This document shows, in pieces, positions 1-5,830 of a stretch of 9,537 bases of DNA. The notes under the pieces are model-generated. The model worked only from the letters and a program-made list of their open reading frames with translations. It was not told where the DNA came from and ran no database searches. How positions within the stretch are numbered: the first letter of the stretch is position 1; every line of letters starts with the position of its first letter. The position numbers and the translations under genes were made by a program. Source of the stretch: Propionibacteriales bacterium (GTDB taxonomy: Bacteria > Actinomycetota > Actinomycetes > Propionibacteriales > Propionibacteriaceae); contig JADGPB010000063.1 of NCBI GenBank assembly GCA_017882655.1, positions 1-9,537 on the forward strand, in the 5' to 3' direction.

Positions 1-8
1 CTGTACCC

Positions 9-62
9 CTCGGCGAGAGGAGATATGTCCTCTCGCGAGAGGACATATCTCCTCTCGCCGAG
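9..62. repeat. 54-bp perfect palindrome made of two tandem near-palindromes
   Basis: Bases 9-62 equal their own reverse complement, with the centre between 35 and 36 (TCTCG|CGAGA). Inside lie two adjacent 22-bp units, 14-35 and 36-57. Each has arms CGAGAGGA and TCCTCTCG around a 6-base core: G-ATAT-G in the first and C-ATAT-C in the second. Each unit alone is a palindrome spoiled by one G/G or C/C mismatch, and the two differences are reciprocal, so the pair together is perfect. Outer arms CTCGG (9-13) and CCGAG (58-62) extend it. No T-run follows on either side, so it does not look like a classical intrinsic terminator. It could be a dispersed intergenic palindromic element, a dyad operator, or an RNA hairpin from a gene left of the window. 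Confidence 0.9.
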
Positions 63-139
63 CAACTCTTGCTCTCCTCCACGCTGGACCCAGATGCCGG
101 GGATGAGTGCGGGGGACTAGCGTTGGCGCGTACATCGCG

Positions 140-146
140 AGGAAGG
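140..146 (+). promoter_or_regulatory. Ribosome binding site deciding the GH3 start
   Basis: AGGAAGG lies five bases before the ATG at 152. The in-frame GTG at 107 would add 15 residues (beginning MRGTSVGAYIA) that do not belong to the GH3 fold and has no comparable purine tract at a good distance. The ATG at 152 is therefore preferred. Confidence 0.65.
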
Positions 147-151
147 CCCCG

Positions 152-2401
152 ATGAGCGTCGAAGCCCTGCTGAACCAGCTGACGCTGGAGGAGAAAGCCG
201 CTCTGACTAGCGGCTCCGAGTTCTGGTACACCGCGGGTGTGGACCGGCTCGGCATCCGGCGCGTCATGGTCTCGGACGGTCCGCACGGCCTGCGCACACA
301 GCCGCAGGGCGGCGACCACATCGGTCTCAGCGGCTCCGTACCGGCCACCTGTTTCCCGCCCGCGGCCACGGTCGCGTCGAGCTGGGACCCGGCCCTGGTG
401 TACGAGGTCGGGCAGGCCATCGCCCAGGAGGCCCGCGCGATCAACCTCTCGGTGGTCCTCGGGCCGGGAGTCAACATCAAGCGTTCGCCCTTGTGCGGCC
501 GCAACTTCGAGTACCTGTCCGAGGATCCGTATCTCGCGGGCGAGCTCGGCGTCGGCATCGTCGACGGCATCCAGTCGAAGGGCGTCGGCACGTCGCTCAA
601 GCACTTCGCGGCCAACAACCAGGAGACCGACCGGTTGCGCGTCTCGGCCGAGGTCAGCGAGCGCGCCCTGCGGGAGATCTACCTGCCTGCCTTCGAGAAG
701 GTCGTCAAGAAGTCGCAGCCGTGGACCGTCATGTGCTCGTACAACAAGGTCAACGGCGTCTCCTCGAGCGAGAACCACTGGCTGCTCACCGAGGTCCTCC
801 GCGACGAGTGGGGCTTCGAAGGCCTCGTCATGTCCGACTGGGGTGCGGTGTACGACCGCGTGGCCGCTGTCGCCGCCGGCCTCGACCTCGAGATGCCCCC
901 GGCCCTCCCGTACAGCCCGGATGCCGTCGTGGCCGCCGTCAAGGACGGCACACTCCCGGAGTCGGTTCTCGATGACCGTGTACGCGCGGTGCTCAGACTC
1001 GCCGAGCAGGGCGCGCCGATTCTCGACCTCGACGAGACGTACGACCAGGACGCCCACCATGCCCTCGCGCGCCGCGTGGCGGGCGAGTCGGCGGTGCTGC
1101 TCACGAACGACGGGCTCCTCCCGATCGCACCGGGCACGAAGGTCGCCGTCATCGGCGAGTTCGCCCGTACCCCGCGCTACCAGGGCGCCGGGTCGTCGCA
1201 GGTGAACCCGACGCGCGTCGCGGCCCCGCTGGACGCGCTGAGCGAGGTGTACGAGACGACGTTCGCCCCCGCGTACACGATCGACTCGTACGCACCCGAC
1301 GACGCGCTGGTCGCCGAGGCCGTCGCAGCCGCGGCTGCGGCTGACACCGTGATCATGCTTCTCGGCCTGCCGGGCCCGGAGGAGTCCGAGGGCTTCGACC
1401 GTACGCACATGGATCTACCCGCGAACCAGCTCGCCGCTCTCGCAGCGGTCGCCGCGGCGAACCCGAACGTCGCCGTCGTGCTCGTCAACGGCTCGTCCGT
1501 CGTGCTCGGCGACGTCACCCCCCACGCCCGTGCGCTGCTCGAGGTCTGGCTCGGCGGTCAGGCCGGTGGCGGCGCCATCGCCGACGTCGTGTCCGGCGCG
1601 GTCAACCCGTCCGGCCGTCTGGCGGAGACGTTGCCCCACCGGCTCGAGGACAACTCGTCGTACCTCAACTTCCCGGGCAGCTGGCAGAAGGCCCTGTACG
1701 GCGAGGACGTGTTCGTCGGCTACCGCGGGTACGACGCCAGCCACACAGACGTCGCGTTCCCGTTCGGCTACGGCCTCTCGTACACGTCCTTCGAGACGAG
1801 TGACCTCGAGGTCGCCACCACCGGCTCCGTCGCGACGAACGACCTTGCCGCCTCGGTCTCCGTGACGGTCACCAACACGGGCACGAAAGCGGGCAGCCAT
1901 GTCGTGCAGGTCTACGTGAGCGACCCGGTCGCGTCGGTCGCGCGCCCGCCGCGCGAGCTCAAGGGGTTCGCCAAGGTTGCGCTCGACGCCGGTGCCTCGA
2001 CGCCGGTGACGATCGATCTCGACCAGCGCGCCTTCTCGTTCTGGCTCGAGCCCCTGCATCGGTGGGTCGTCGAGGCGGGGGACTTCGTCATCGCCGTCGG
2101 CGACCACTCCCGCGACCTGCCCCTCGCCCGTACGGTCACCGTCGAGGCCCCGCCCGTCGCGGCGCCGCTCACGATGTGGTCCACGTACCAGGAGTGGCTG
2201 GCAGACGACGACGGCCGCGCGCTGCTCGACGAGGCCACCGCGGCGGGCCAACCCGACCTGCGGGCCTTCGGCGACCTCGTCCACGTCATCGGGAACTTCC
2301 CGCTCATGTCGCTGACCACCTTCGTCGGCATGTCGCCGGACCATGAAACGGTCGAGAAGATGGCCGCGACCTGGGCCGAACGCCACGGAGCCACCGCATG
2401 A
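152..2401 (+). CDS. Glycoside hydrolase family 3, beta-glucosidase type
   Basis: A 749-residue protein, normal for the three-domain GH3 layout. It should release terminal non-reducing sugars, most likely beta-D-glucose, from oligosaccharides or glycosides by the retaining mechanism; the substrate cannot be fixed from sequence. The N-terminal TIM-barrel domain (about 20-290) has the GH3 signatures RNFEYLSEDPYLAG, SLKHFAANNQE and VMSDWG, the last carrying the nucleophile Asp229. The alpha/beta sandwich domain (about 315-545) has ESEGFDRTHMDLP with the probable acid/base Glu413. A fibronectin III-like domain follows (about 570-660; VTVTNTGTKAG, RELKGF). A helical tail of about 75 residues closes the protein, as in some actinobacterial and firmicute homologues. 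There is no signal peptide, so it is probably cytoplasmic and acts on imported oligosaccharides. The stop overlaps the next gene's ATG (ATGA, 2398-2401), so the two are probably co-translated. Confidence 0.95.
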   Translation: MSVEALLNQLTLEEKAALTSGSEFWYTAGVDRLGIRRVMVSDGPHGLRTQPQGGDHIGLSGSVPATCFPPAATVASSWDPALVYEVGQAIAQEARAINLSVVLGPGVNIKRSPLCGRNFEYLSEDPYLAGELGVGIVDGIQSKGVGTSLKHFAANNQETDRLRVSAEVSERALREIYLPAFEKVVKKSQPWTVMCSYNKVNGVSSSENHWLLTEVLRDEWGFEGLVMSDWGAVYDRVAAVAAGLDLEMPPALPYSPDAVVAAVKDGTLPESVLDDRVRAVLRLAEQGAPILDLDETYDQDAHHALARRVAGESAVLLTNDGLLPIAPGTKVAVIGEFARTPRYQGAGSSQVNPTRVAAPLDALSEVYETTFAPAYTIDSYAPDDALVAEAVAAAAAADTVIMLLGLPGPEESEGFDRTHMDLPANQLAALAAVAAANPNVAVVLVNGSSVVLGDVTPHARALLEVWLGGQAGGGAIADVVSGAVNPSGRLAETLPHRLEDNSSYLNFPGSWQKALYGEDVFVGYRGYDASHTDVAFPFGYGLSYTSFETSDLEVATTGSVATNDLAASVSVTVTNTGTKAGSHVVQVYVSDPVASVARPPRELKGFAKVALDAGASTPVTIDLDQRAFSFWLEPLHRWVVEAGDFVIAVGDHSRDLPLARTVTVEAPPVAAPLTMWSTYQEWLADDDGRALLDEATAAGQPDLRAFGDLVHVIGNFPLMSLTTFVGMSPDHETVEKMAATWAERHGATA

Positions 2402-2970
2402 ACCCGCTCGCGACGATCGTGGCGATGCTCATCACGCCGGTGGGCGTCGCTCTTCGCGGACGCCGAGCGGGCAGCGAGCGCAGCATCGCCCGCCGGTCCG
2501 AGCTCGCTCGCACCGAGTGGTCCGCGATCGAGCTGACGAGCACGTCCTTCCGTCCCGACGGACCGATACCGTTGCGCCACGCCGGCCGCTGGTACGGCGA
2601 CAACGTCTCCCCGCAGCTGGCCTGGACCCGCCCGCCCGTGAAGACGAAGGCGCTCCTCGTCGTCGTGGAGGACATCGACGTCCCGATGAAGGACCCGATC
2701 ATCCACCTCGCGGCGATGCTCGACCCCACGCTGCGTACCGTGTCCGAGGGTGAGCTGAACCGGCGCAAGACGGCACCCGGCGTCCGCCTGCTCGACCCGC
2801 GCGGCTACCAGGGCCCGGCCGCCCTACCGGGCCACGGGGAGCACCACTACGTCTTCCACCTGTTCGCACTCGACGTCGTGCCCAAGGGCGACACGCTGTC
2901 GCGGGCGATCGAGTCATCCGCCGGCCACGTCATCGCACACGGCGAGCTCACGGGTACGTTCCGGGGCTGA
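2398..2970 (+). CDS. YbhB/YbcL family (PEBP / Raf kinase inhibitor-like) protein
   Basis: A 190-residue protein of the phosphatidylethanolamine-binding protein superfamily, whose bacterial members have no settled biochemical role. The core runs from about residue 43 (LTSTSF) to the end. The anion/ligand pocket motifs are EDIDVP (91-96, the DPDAP-like loop), His103, and GPAALPGHGEHHYVFHLFALD (139-159), close to the family's GPxPPPGHGxHRYxF. The usual Trp after the first pocket His is Leu (IHLAAML). Residues 5-19 are hydrophobic and followed by RGRR and SIARR, so the first 40 residues could be a short membrane-associating leader that most YbhB proteins lack; without it the size is typical. The ATG overlaps the GH3 stop by four bases, indicating translational coupling. 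It ends three bases before the convergent histidine kinase gene. Confidence 0.9.
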   Translation: MNPLATIVAMLITPVGVALRGRRAGSERSIARRSELARTEWSAIELTSTSFRPDGPIPLRHAGRWYGDNVSPQLAWTRPPVKTKALLVVVEDIDVPMKDPIIHLAAMLDPTLRTVSEGELNRRKTAPGVRLLDPRGYQGPAALPGHGEHHYVFHLFALDVVPKGDTLSRAIESSAGHVIAHGELTGTFRG

Positions 2971-2981
2971 GGTTCACCCCG
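2962..2981. terminator. Possible bidirectional hairpin at convergent stop codons
   Basis: CGGGG-c-TGA-ggt-TCA-CCCCG forms an 8-bp stem with one bulged C (2967) and a 3-base loop. The TGA (2968-2970) is the stop of the PEBP gene, and the TCA (2974-2976) is the reverse-strand stop of the histidine kinase. Two convergent TGA codons always pair, but the flanking GGGG/CCCC extends the stem. No U-tract follows in either direction, so termination is only a possibility. Confidence 0.35.
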
Positions 2982-4254
2982 CCAGCGGAAGCGACACGGC
3001 CACGGTGGCGCCGGGGAGACCCGGCGGACTGGTACGGAATGTGCCGCCCAGGCTGCGTACGACCCTCTCGACGATCTCCAGGCCCACGCCCGTACGCCCC
3101 ACGACCTCGCGGCCTCCGTGCGCGCCGCCCTCCTGGAAGCCAGGGCCCTGGTCGGCGATGACGAGGACGGCCCCGTCGCCGCTCTTCGACAACGTGACGC
3201 CGAACGCCACACCCTCTGCCGTGTGGGCGAAGACGTTGTCGATGCAGATGTCGATGAGGTCCACGAGATCGCTGGCGGGCATCTGCACGCGCATCGGCTC
3301 GTCGGGCAGCTCCTCGTGGAACGGCCTGCCCTGGTCCTCCGCGAGGGCGCTCCAGAAGGTCACCCGCTCCCGTACGACCTGAGTCGCGTCGCAGTTGACC
3401 ACCAGGTCGTCCCGGACACCGCGTCGGGCCTCCTTGACGATCGTGTCGACGGCACGCTGGACCTCGGTGAGATGATCGCCGAGTCGGGCGGACAGCTCCG
3501 GATCGGTGACTGCCTCGGCATCGAGTCGCAGCGCGGTTATGGGCGTACGAAGCCGGTGCGCCATCTCGCCGATGGCCGCCCGCTCGGCTGCAAGGAGCTC
3601 GGTGATGCGGTCAGCGAGCCCGTTGAGGGCCACGGCGAGCTCTCGCGTCTCGTCGGTGCCAGCCGGCTCGGCCCGAGCGCCCAGGTTGCCGCTGCGGAGC
3701 TGATGGGCGACGGAGGCGACTTCCCCTAGCGGTCCGGAGATGCGCCGGACGACCATGGATGCCGCAATGACGGAGATCACCGTCAGACCCACCCCGATGG
3801 CGATTGCAGTGAGCCAGGCCTCCCAGACGCCTTGAGTGAGGACAGCCCTGCTGACCCGGGCCACTACCACGTACGTGCCGGTCCCCTCCACGAGCACCGA
3901 CCGGACGACGACGGCGCCTGCGGAACGGTTGTCGTCCTCGTAGGACCCCCCTGCGCGGCCACGGACCACATCAGGATCGTCGAGGGCGATCGGCGACCCG
4001 TACACCTGGCCATCCGGTGTGACGACGCTGGTGGCGGGTGGCGTCCTGCTGTCCAGCTTGGCGATGAAGTTAGGGAGTCGGGGGTCGTCGTGCAGGCTCG
4101 CGACCAGCAGCTCCGCGCCCTGCGCCTCCTCCTGCGCCACTGCCATGGCACGACCCACCGCGAAACTCTGGATGAGCAGAGCCAGAGGGATGACGAAGGC
4201 AAGGACCACCACCGACGTGGTGGCGGCGACCAGCCAGACGATCTGTCGTCTCAC
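2974..4254 (-). CDS. Sensor histidine kinase of a two-component system
   Basis: A 426-residue membrane kinase that would autophosphorylate on His and transfer phosphate to the regulator encoded just upstream. TM1 is about residues 7-30, an extracytoplasmic sensor region about 31-146, TM2 about 147-169, HAMP about 170-222 (RRISGPLGEV onward). The dimerisation/phosphoacceptor helix carries GEMAHRLRTPITALR with His233. The ATPase domain has an N-box (DICIDNVFAHT, Asn340), a G1 box (ADQGPGF, Asp368) and a G2 box (RTGVGLEIVERVVRSLGG). The residue after the His is Arg rather than Glu or Asp; HRLRTP together with NVFAHT is, as I recall, a recurring actinobacterial subgroup. The GTG start at 4254 overlaps the regulator's stop in GTGA (4251-4254), so the two are an operon. 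The signal sensed is unknown. Confidence 0.95.
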   Translation of the reverse strand: MRRQIVWLVAATTSVVVLAFVIPLALLIQSFAVGRAMAVAQEEAQGAELLVASLHDDPRLPNFIAKLDSRTPPATSVVTPDGQVYGSPIALDDPDVVRGRAGGSYEDDNRSAGAVVVRSVLVEGTGTYVVVARVSRAVLTQGVWEAWLTAIAIGVGLTVISVIAASMVVRRISGPLGEVASVAHQLRSGNLGARAEPAGTDETRELAVALNGLADRITELLAAERAAIGEMAHRLRTPITALRLDAEAVTDPELSARLGDHLTEVQRAVDTIVKEARRGVRDDLVVNCDATQVVRERVTFWSALAEDQGRPFHEELPDEPMRVQMPASDLVDLIDICIDNVFAHTAEGVAFGVTLSKSGDGAVLVIADQGPGFQEGGAHGGREVVGRTGVGLEIVERVVRSLGGTFRTSPPGLPGATVAVSLPLAG

Positions 4255-4940
4255 TCGTCACCAGGATCCGCGAGCCGAACACCCACCCCCCGCACACTGT
4301 GCAGGTAACGCGGCTCCGCAGCCGTCTCGCCAAGCTTGCGCCGGAGCCAGGACAGGTGGACGTCGACCGTTCGCTCGGCCCCCCCGTACGGCTGCTGCCA
4401 GACCTCCGCGAGCAGCTCCCTCTTGGTCACGACCTCGCCGGCCCGCGACGCGAGCAGGAACAGCAGGTCGAACTCCTTGCGGGACAGCTCGAGTCGTTCC
4501 CCGTCGAGGGATGCCGCCCGCGAGCGAGGATCGATCGACAGACCAGCGACGATCACGGGGCCGTCTCCCCCAGCAGGACGGCTCACGCGCCGCAGCACGG
4601 CGCGGATGCGCGCCTGCACCTGCTCGGTGCCGAAGGGCTTGACGACGTAGTCGTCAGCGCCGGCGTCGAGCGCCTTGACGACCGTACGGTCATCGTCCTG
4701 GGCGGTGACGACGATCACCGGCACGTCGCTCACGCCGCGGAGCATGCCCAGCATGCGGAGGCCGTCGACGTCCGGCAGACCCAGGTCGAGGAGAACCACA
4801 TCGGGCTGTTCGGACAGTACGAGGCGCAGTCCTGTCATCCCGTCAGGGGCCACTGCGACCGCGTCGCCCTGGTCCTCGAGCGACCGTCGCAGCGCACGAC
4901 GGATCGCTGCGTCGTCCTCTACGAGGAGGATCCGTGTCAT
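4251..4940 (-). CDS. OmpR/PhoB-family response regulator
   Basis: A 229-residue DNA-binding regulator, normal length for the family. The receiver domain (1-118) has the acidic pair Asp9-Asp10, phosphoacceptor Asp52 (VVLLDLGLPD), Thr79 and Lys101 (VVKPFG). The C-terminal winged helix (about 128-224) includes LSRKEFDLL, the recognition-helix region RTVDVHLSWLRRKLG and the wing motif LHSVRGVGVRL. The ATG at 4940 is chosen because MTRILLVEDD is the canonical N-terminus; a GTG at 4994 would add 18 non-conserved residues and overlap the divergent gene's promoter. No Shine-Dalgarno sits at proper distance from 4940, but a TAGGGT -10 motif ends eight bases upstream, so the mRNA may be leaderless. It precedes and overlaps its cognate kinase. 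The divergently transcribed secreted protein is a candidate target. Confidence 0.95.
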   Translation of the reverse strand: MTRILLVEDDAAIRRALRRSLEDQGDAVAVAPDGMTGLRLVLSEQPDVVLLDLGLPDVDGLRMLGMLRGVSDVPVIVVTAQDDDRTVVKALDAGADDYVVKPFGTEQVQARIRAVLRRVSRPAGGDGPVIVAGLSIDPRSRAASLDGERLELSRKEFDLLFLLASRAGEVVTKRELLAEVWQQPYGGAERTVDVHLSWLRRKLGETAAEPRYLHSVRGVGVRLADPGDE

Positions 4941-4947
4941 GGAAAGA

Positions 4948-4953
4948 ACCCTA
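4948..4953 (-). promoter_or_regulatory. Putative -10 element of the response regulator operon
   Basis: On the reverse strand 4953 to 4948 reads TAGGGT, matching the actinobacterial TAnnnT -10. Its last base lies seven bases from the ATG at 4940, so transcription would begin at or next to the A of the start codon. No convincing -35 is seen, which is common for leaderless actinobacterial promoters. Confidence 0.45.
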
Positions 4954-5011
4954 GTGGGATCGAATGAAGCCGCATAGCCATCCCGATTGCCCACTGGTGC
5001 TGAATCTGACC

Positions 5012-5017
5012 TACTCT
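5012..5017 (+). promoter_or_regulatory. Putative -10 element of the secreted-protein gene
   Basis: TACTCT matches TAnnnT and ends eight bases before the GTG at 5026, placing the likely transcription start at or next to the start codon. TTGCCC at 4987-4992 could be a -35, but the 19-base spacer is long. No Shine-Dalgarno precedes the GTG. Confidence 0.45.
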
Positions 5018-5025
5018 TAATTCTT

Positions 5026-5769
5026 GTGAAGCATTCTCAGGTTGCCGGACTGGCCGCCGGCTGGCTGGCCGTCGCGCTGTCGATGGCAGCCATCGGCACG
5101 GCCGCGGTCAACCGGGTAGGGATGGGAACGGCCAAGGCGCAGGTGCAAGTGACCGTCGCAAGGTCAGTGACCGTAGGGATCTCTGGGGCCGTACTGGCGC
5201 CCGCTCAGGCACCGAGCAGCGAGGCCGCCACCCCCAGCGCGGTCAAGGGTGAGTCCGGAACACGTACCGTGTCACTCACCCAGTACTCCCGATCCGCGGC
5301 TCGGACGACGTCGGCATCAGCCAACGTTCAGGTTCCAATCACCGTTCCGCGGTCGACACCGGCGAGCAGCAGTGCCGCGGTGCCACCGGTCGTCGCGGTC
5401 CCGGGGAGCGAGGCGCTCCTGCCGGAGGACGGCACGCCGACGACCACGCCCACCACCACACCCACCAAGGCCAAGCCCACCAAGGTCACCACCCCGAAGA
5501 AGTCGACCGTGATCAATGCCGCCACCGCCACCGCCGATCCCTCGGTCGTTGCCGTCACCTTCGCGGCGTGGAGCCATCCTCAGGGTGCGATCAGGGCGGG
5601 ATGCAAGGGAACACAGCTGGCGATCGTCGAGCCGAAGCCCAGCGACGGCTACACGACCTCTCAGCGACTCGCATGGATTCGGTCCTCGATCACCTTCGAC
5701 GGTCCTGAGAAGCTCTCAGTCCTCGTCAGCTGTGAGGACGGCCTCCCGCGCTTCTCGACCATGCGCTGA
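5026..5769 (+). CDS. Membrane-anchored or secreted Thr/Pro-rich protein, function unknown
   Basis: I do not recognise a family. The 247-residue protein has one N-terminal hydrophobic segment (about 7-28, GLAAGWLAVALSMAAIGTAAV) after a short basic start, suiting an uncleaved signal anchor or signal peptide. A low-complexity region rich in Ala, Ser, Thr and Val follows (about 35-135), then a Thr/Pro/Lys linker (137-161). The small C-terminal domain (about 165-247) has just two cysteines, Cys193 and Cys236, spaced as if for a disulfide, with FAAWSHPQGAIRAGCKG and LAWIRSSITFDGPEKLSVLVSCEDG. The layout suggests an extracytoplasmic domain on a flexible stalk. The GTG at 5026 is preferred over a TTG at 4987 because it starts right before the hydrophobic segment and sits correctly behind a -10 motif. 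It is divergent from the two-component operon, so it may be a regulatory target or a sensing partner of the kinase (inference). Confidence 0.75.
   Translation: MKHSQVAGLAAGWLAVALSMAAIGTAAVNRVGMGTAKAQVQVTVARSVTVGISGAVLAPAQAPSSEAATPSAVKGESGTRTVSLTQYSRSAARTTSASANVQVPITVPRSTPASSSAAVPPVVAVPGSEALLPEDGTPTTTPTTTPTKAKPTKVTTPKKSTVINAATATADPSVVAVTFAAWSHPQGAIRAGCKGTQLAIVEPKPSDGYTTSQRLAWIRSSITFDGPEKLSVLVSCEDGLPRFSTMR
5434..5508 (+). repeat. Low-complexity tract encoding a Thr/Pro/Lys stalk
   Basis: Runs of ACCACGCCC, CCCACCA and ACCACAC-like units encode TPTTTPTTTPT followed by Lys-rich KAKPTK and TPKKST. Such tracts form extended linkers in actinobacterial surface proteins and can vary in length by slippage. 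Confidence 0.7.
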
Positions 5770-5789
5770 TCGGTCCACCCGGGTCGCCA

Positions 5790-5795
5790 TAGACT
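5790..5795 (+). promoter_or_regulatory. Weak candidate -10 for the ABC exporter gene
   Basis: TAGACT fits TAnnnT in the 61-base gap between the secreted-protein gene and the exporter. It would give a leader of about 30 bases containing the GGGA ribosome site. No clear -35 is present. Readthrough from the upstream gene is equally possible. Confidence 0.25.
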
Positions 5796-5830
5796 CACCG
5801 ACGCACTCAGCAAACCGCACCGGGAGAACT

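Noticed and set aside
9..62. The palindrome as a classical Rho-independent terminator
   Set aside because: No T-run follows the stem on either strand, and the dual repeat structure is more elaborate than terminators need.
1415..2386. Long reverse-strand open frame (323 codons) inside the GH3 gene
   Set aside because: It is antisense to a well-conserved GH3 gene; its product is a low-complexity Arg/Asp/Gly/Val-rich string with no fold motif, as expected from high-GC codon bias.
3118..3729. Forward open frame of 203 codons opposite the histidine kinase
   Set aside because: The kinase reading is supported by H, N, G1 and G2 boxes; the forward frame shows no motif or start signal.
5516..5830. 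Upstream in-frame extension of the ABC exporter through the secreted-protein gene
   Set aside because: The first 105 codons give Ser/Arg/Pro-rich low-complexity sequence out of frame with a better gene; ATG 5831 has a ribosome site and a normal exporter N-terminus.
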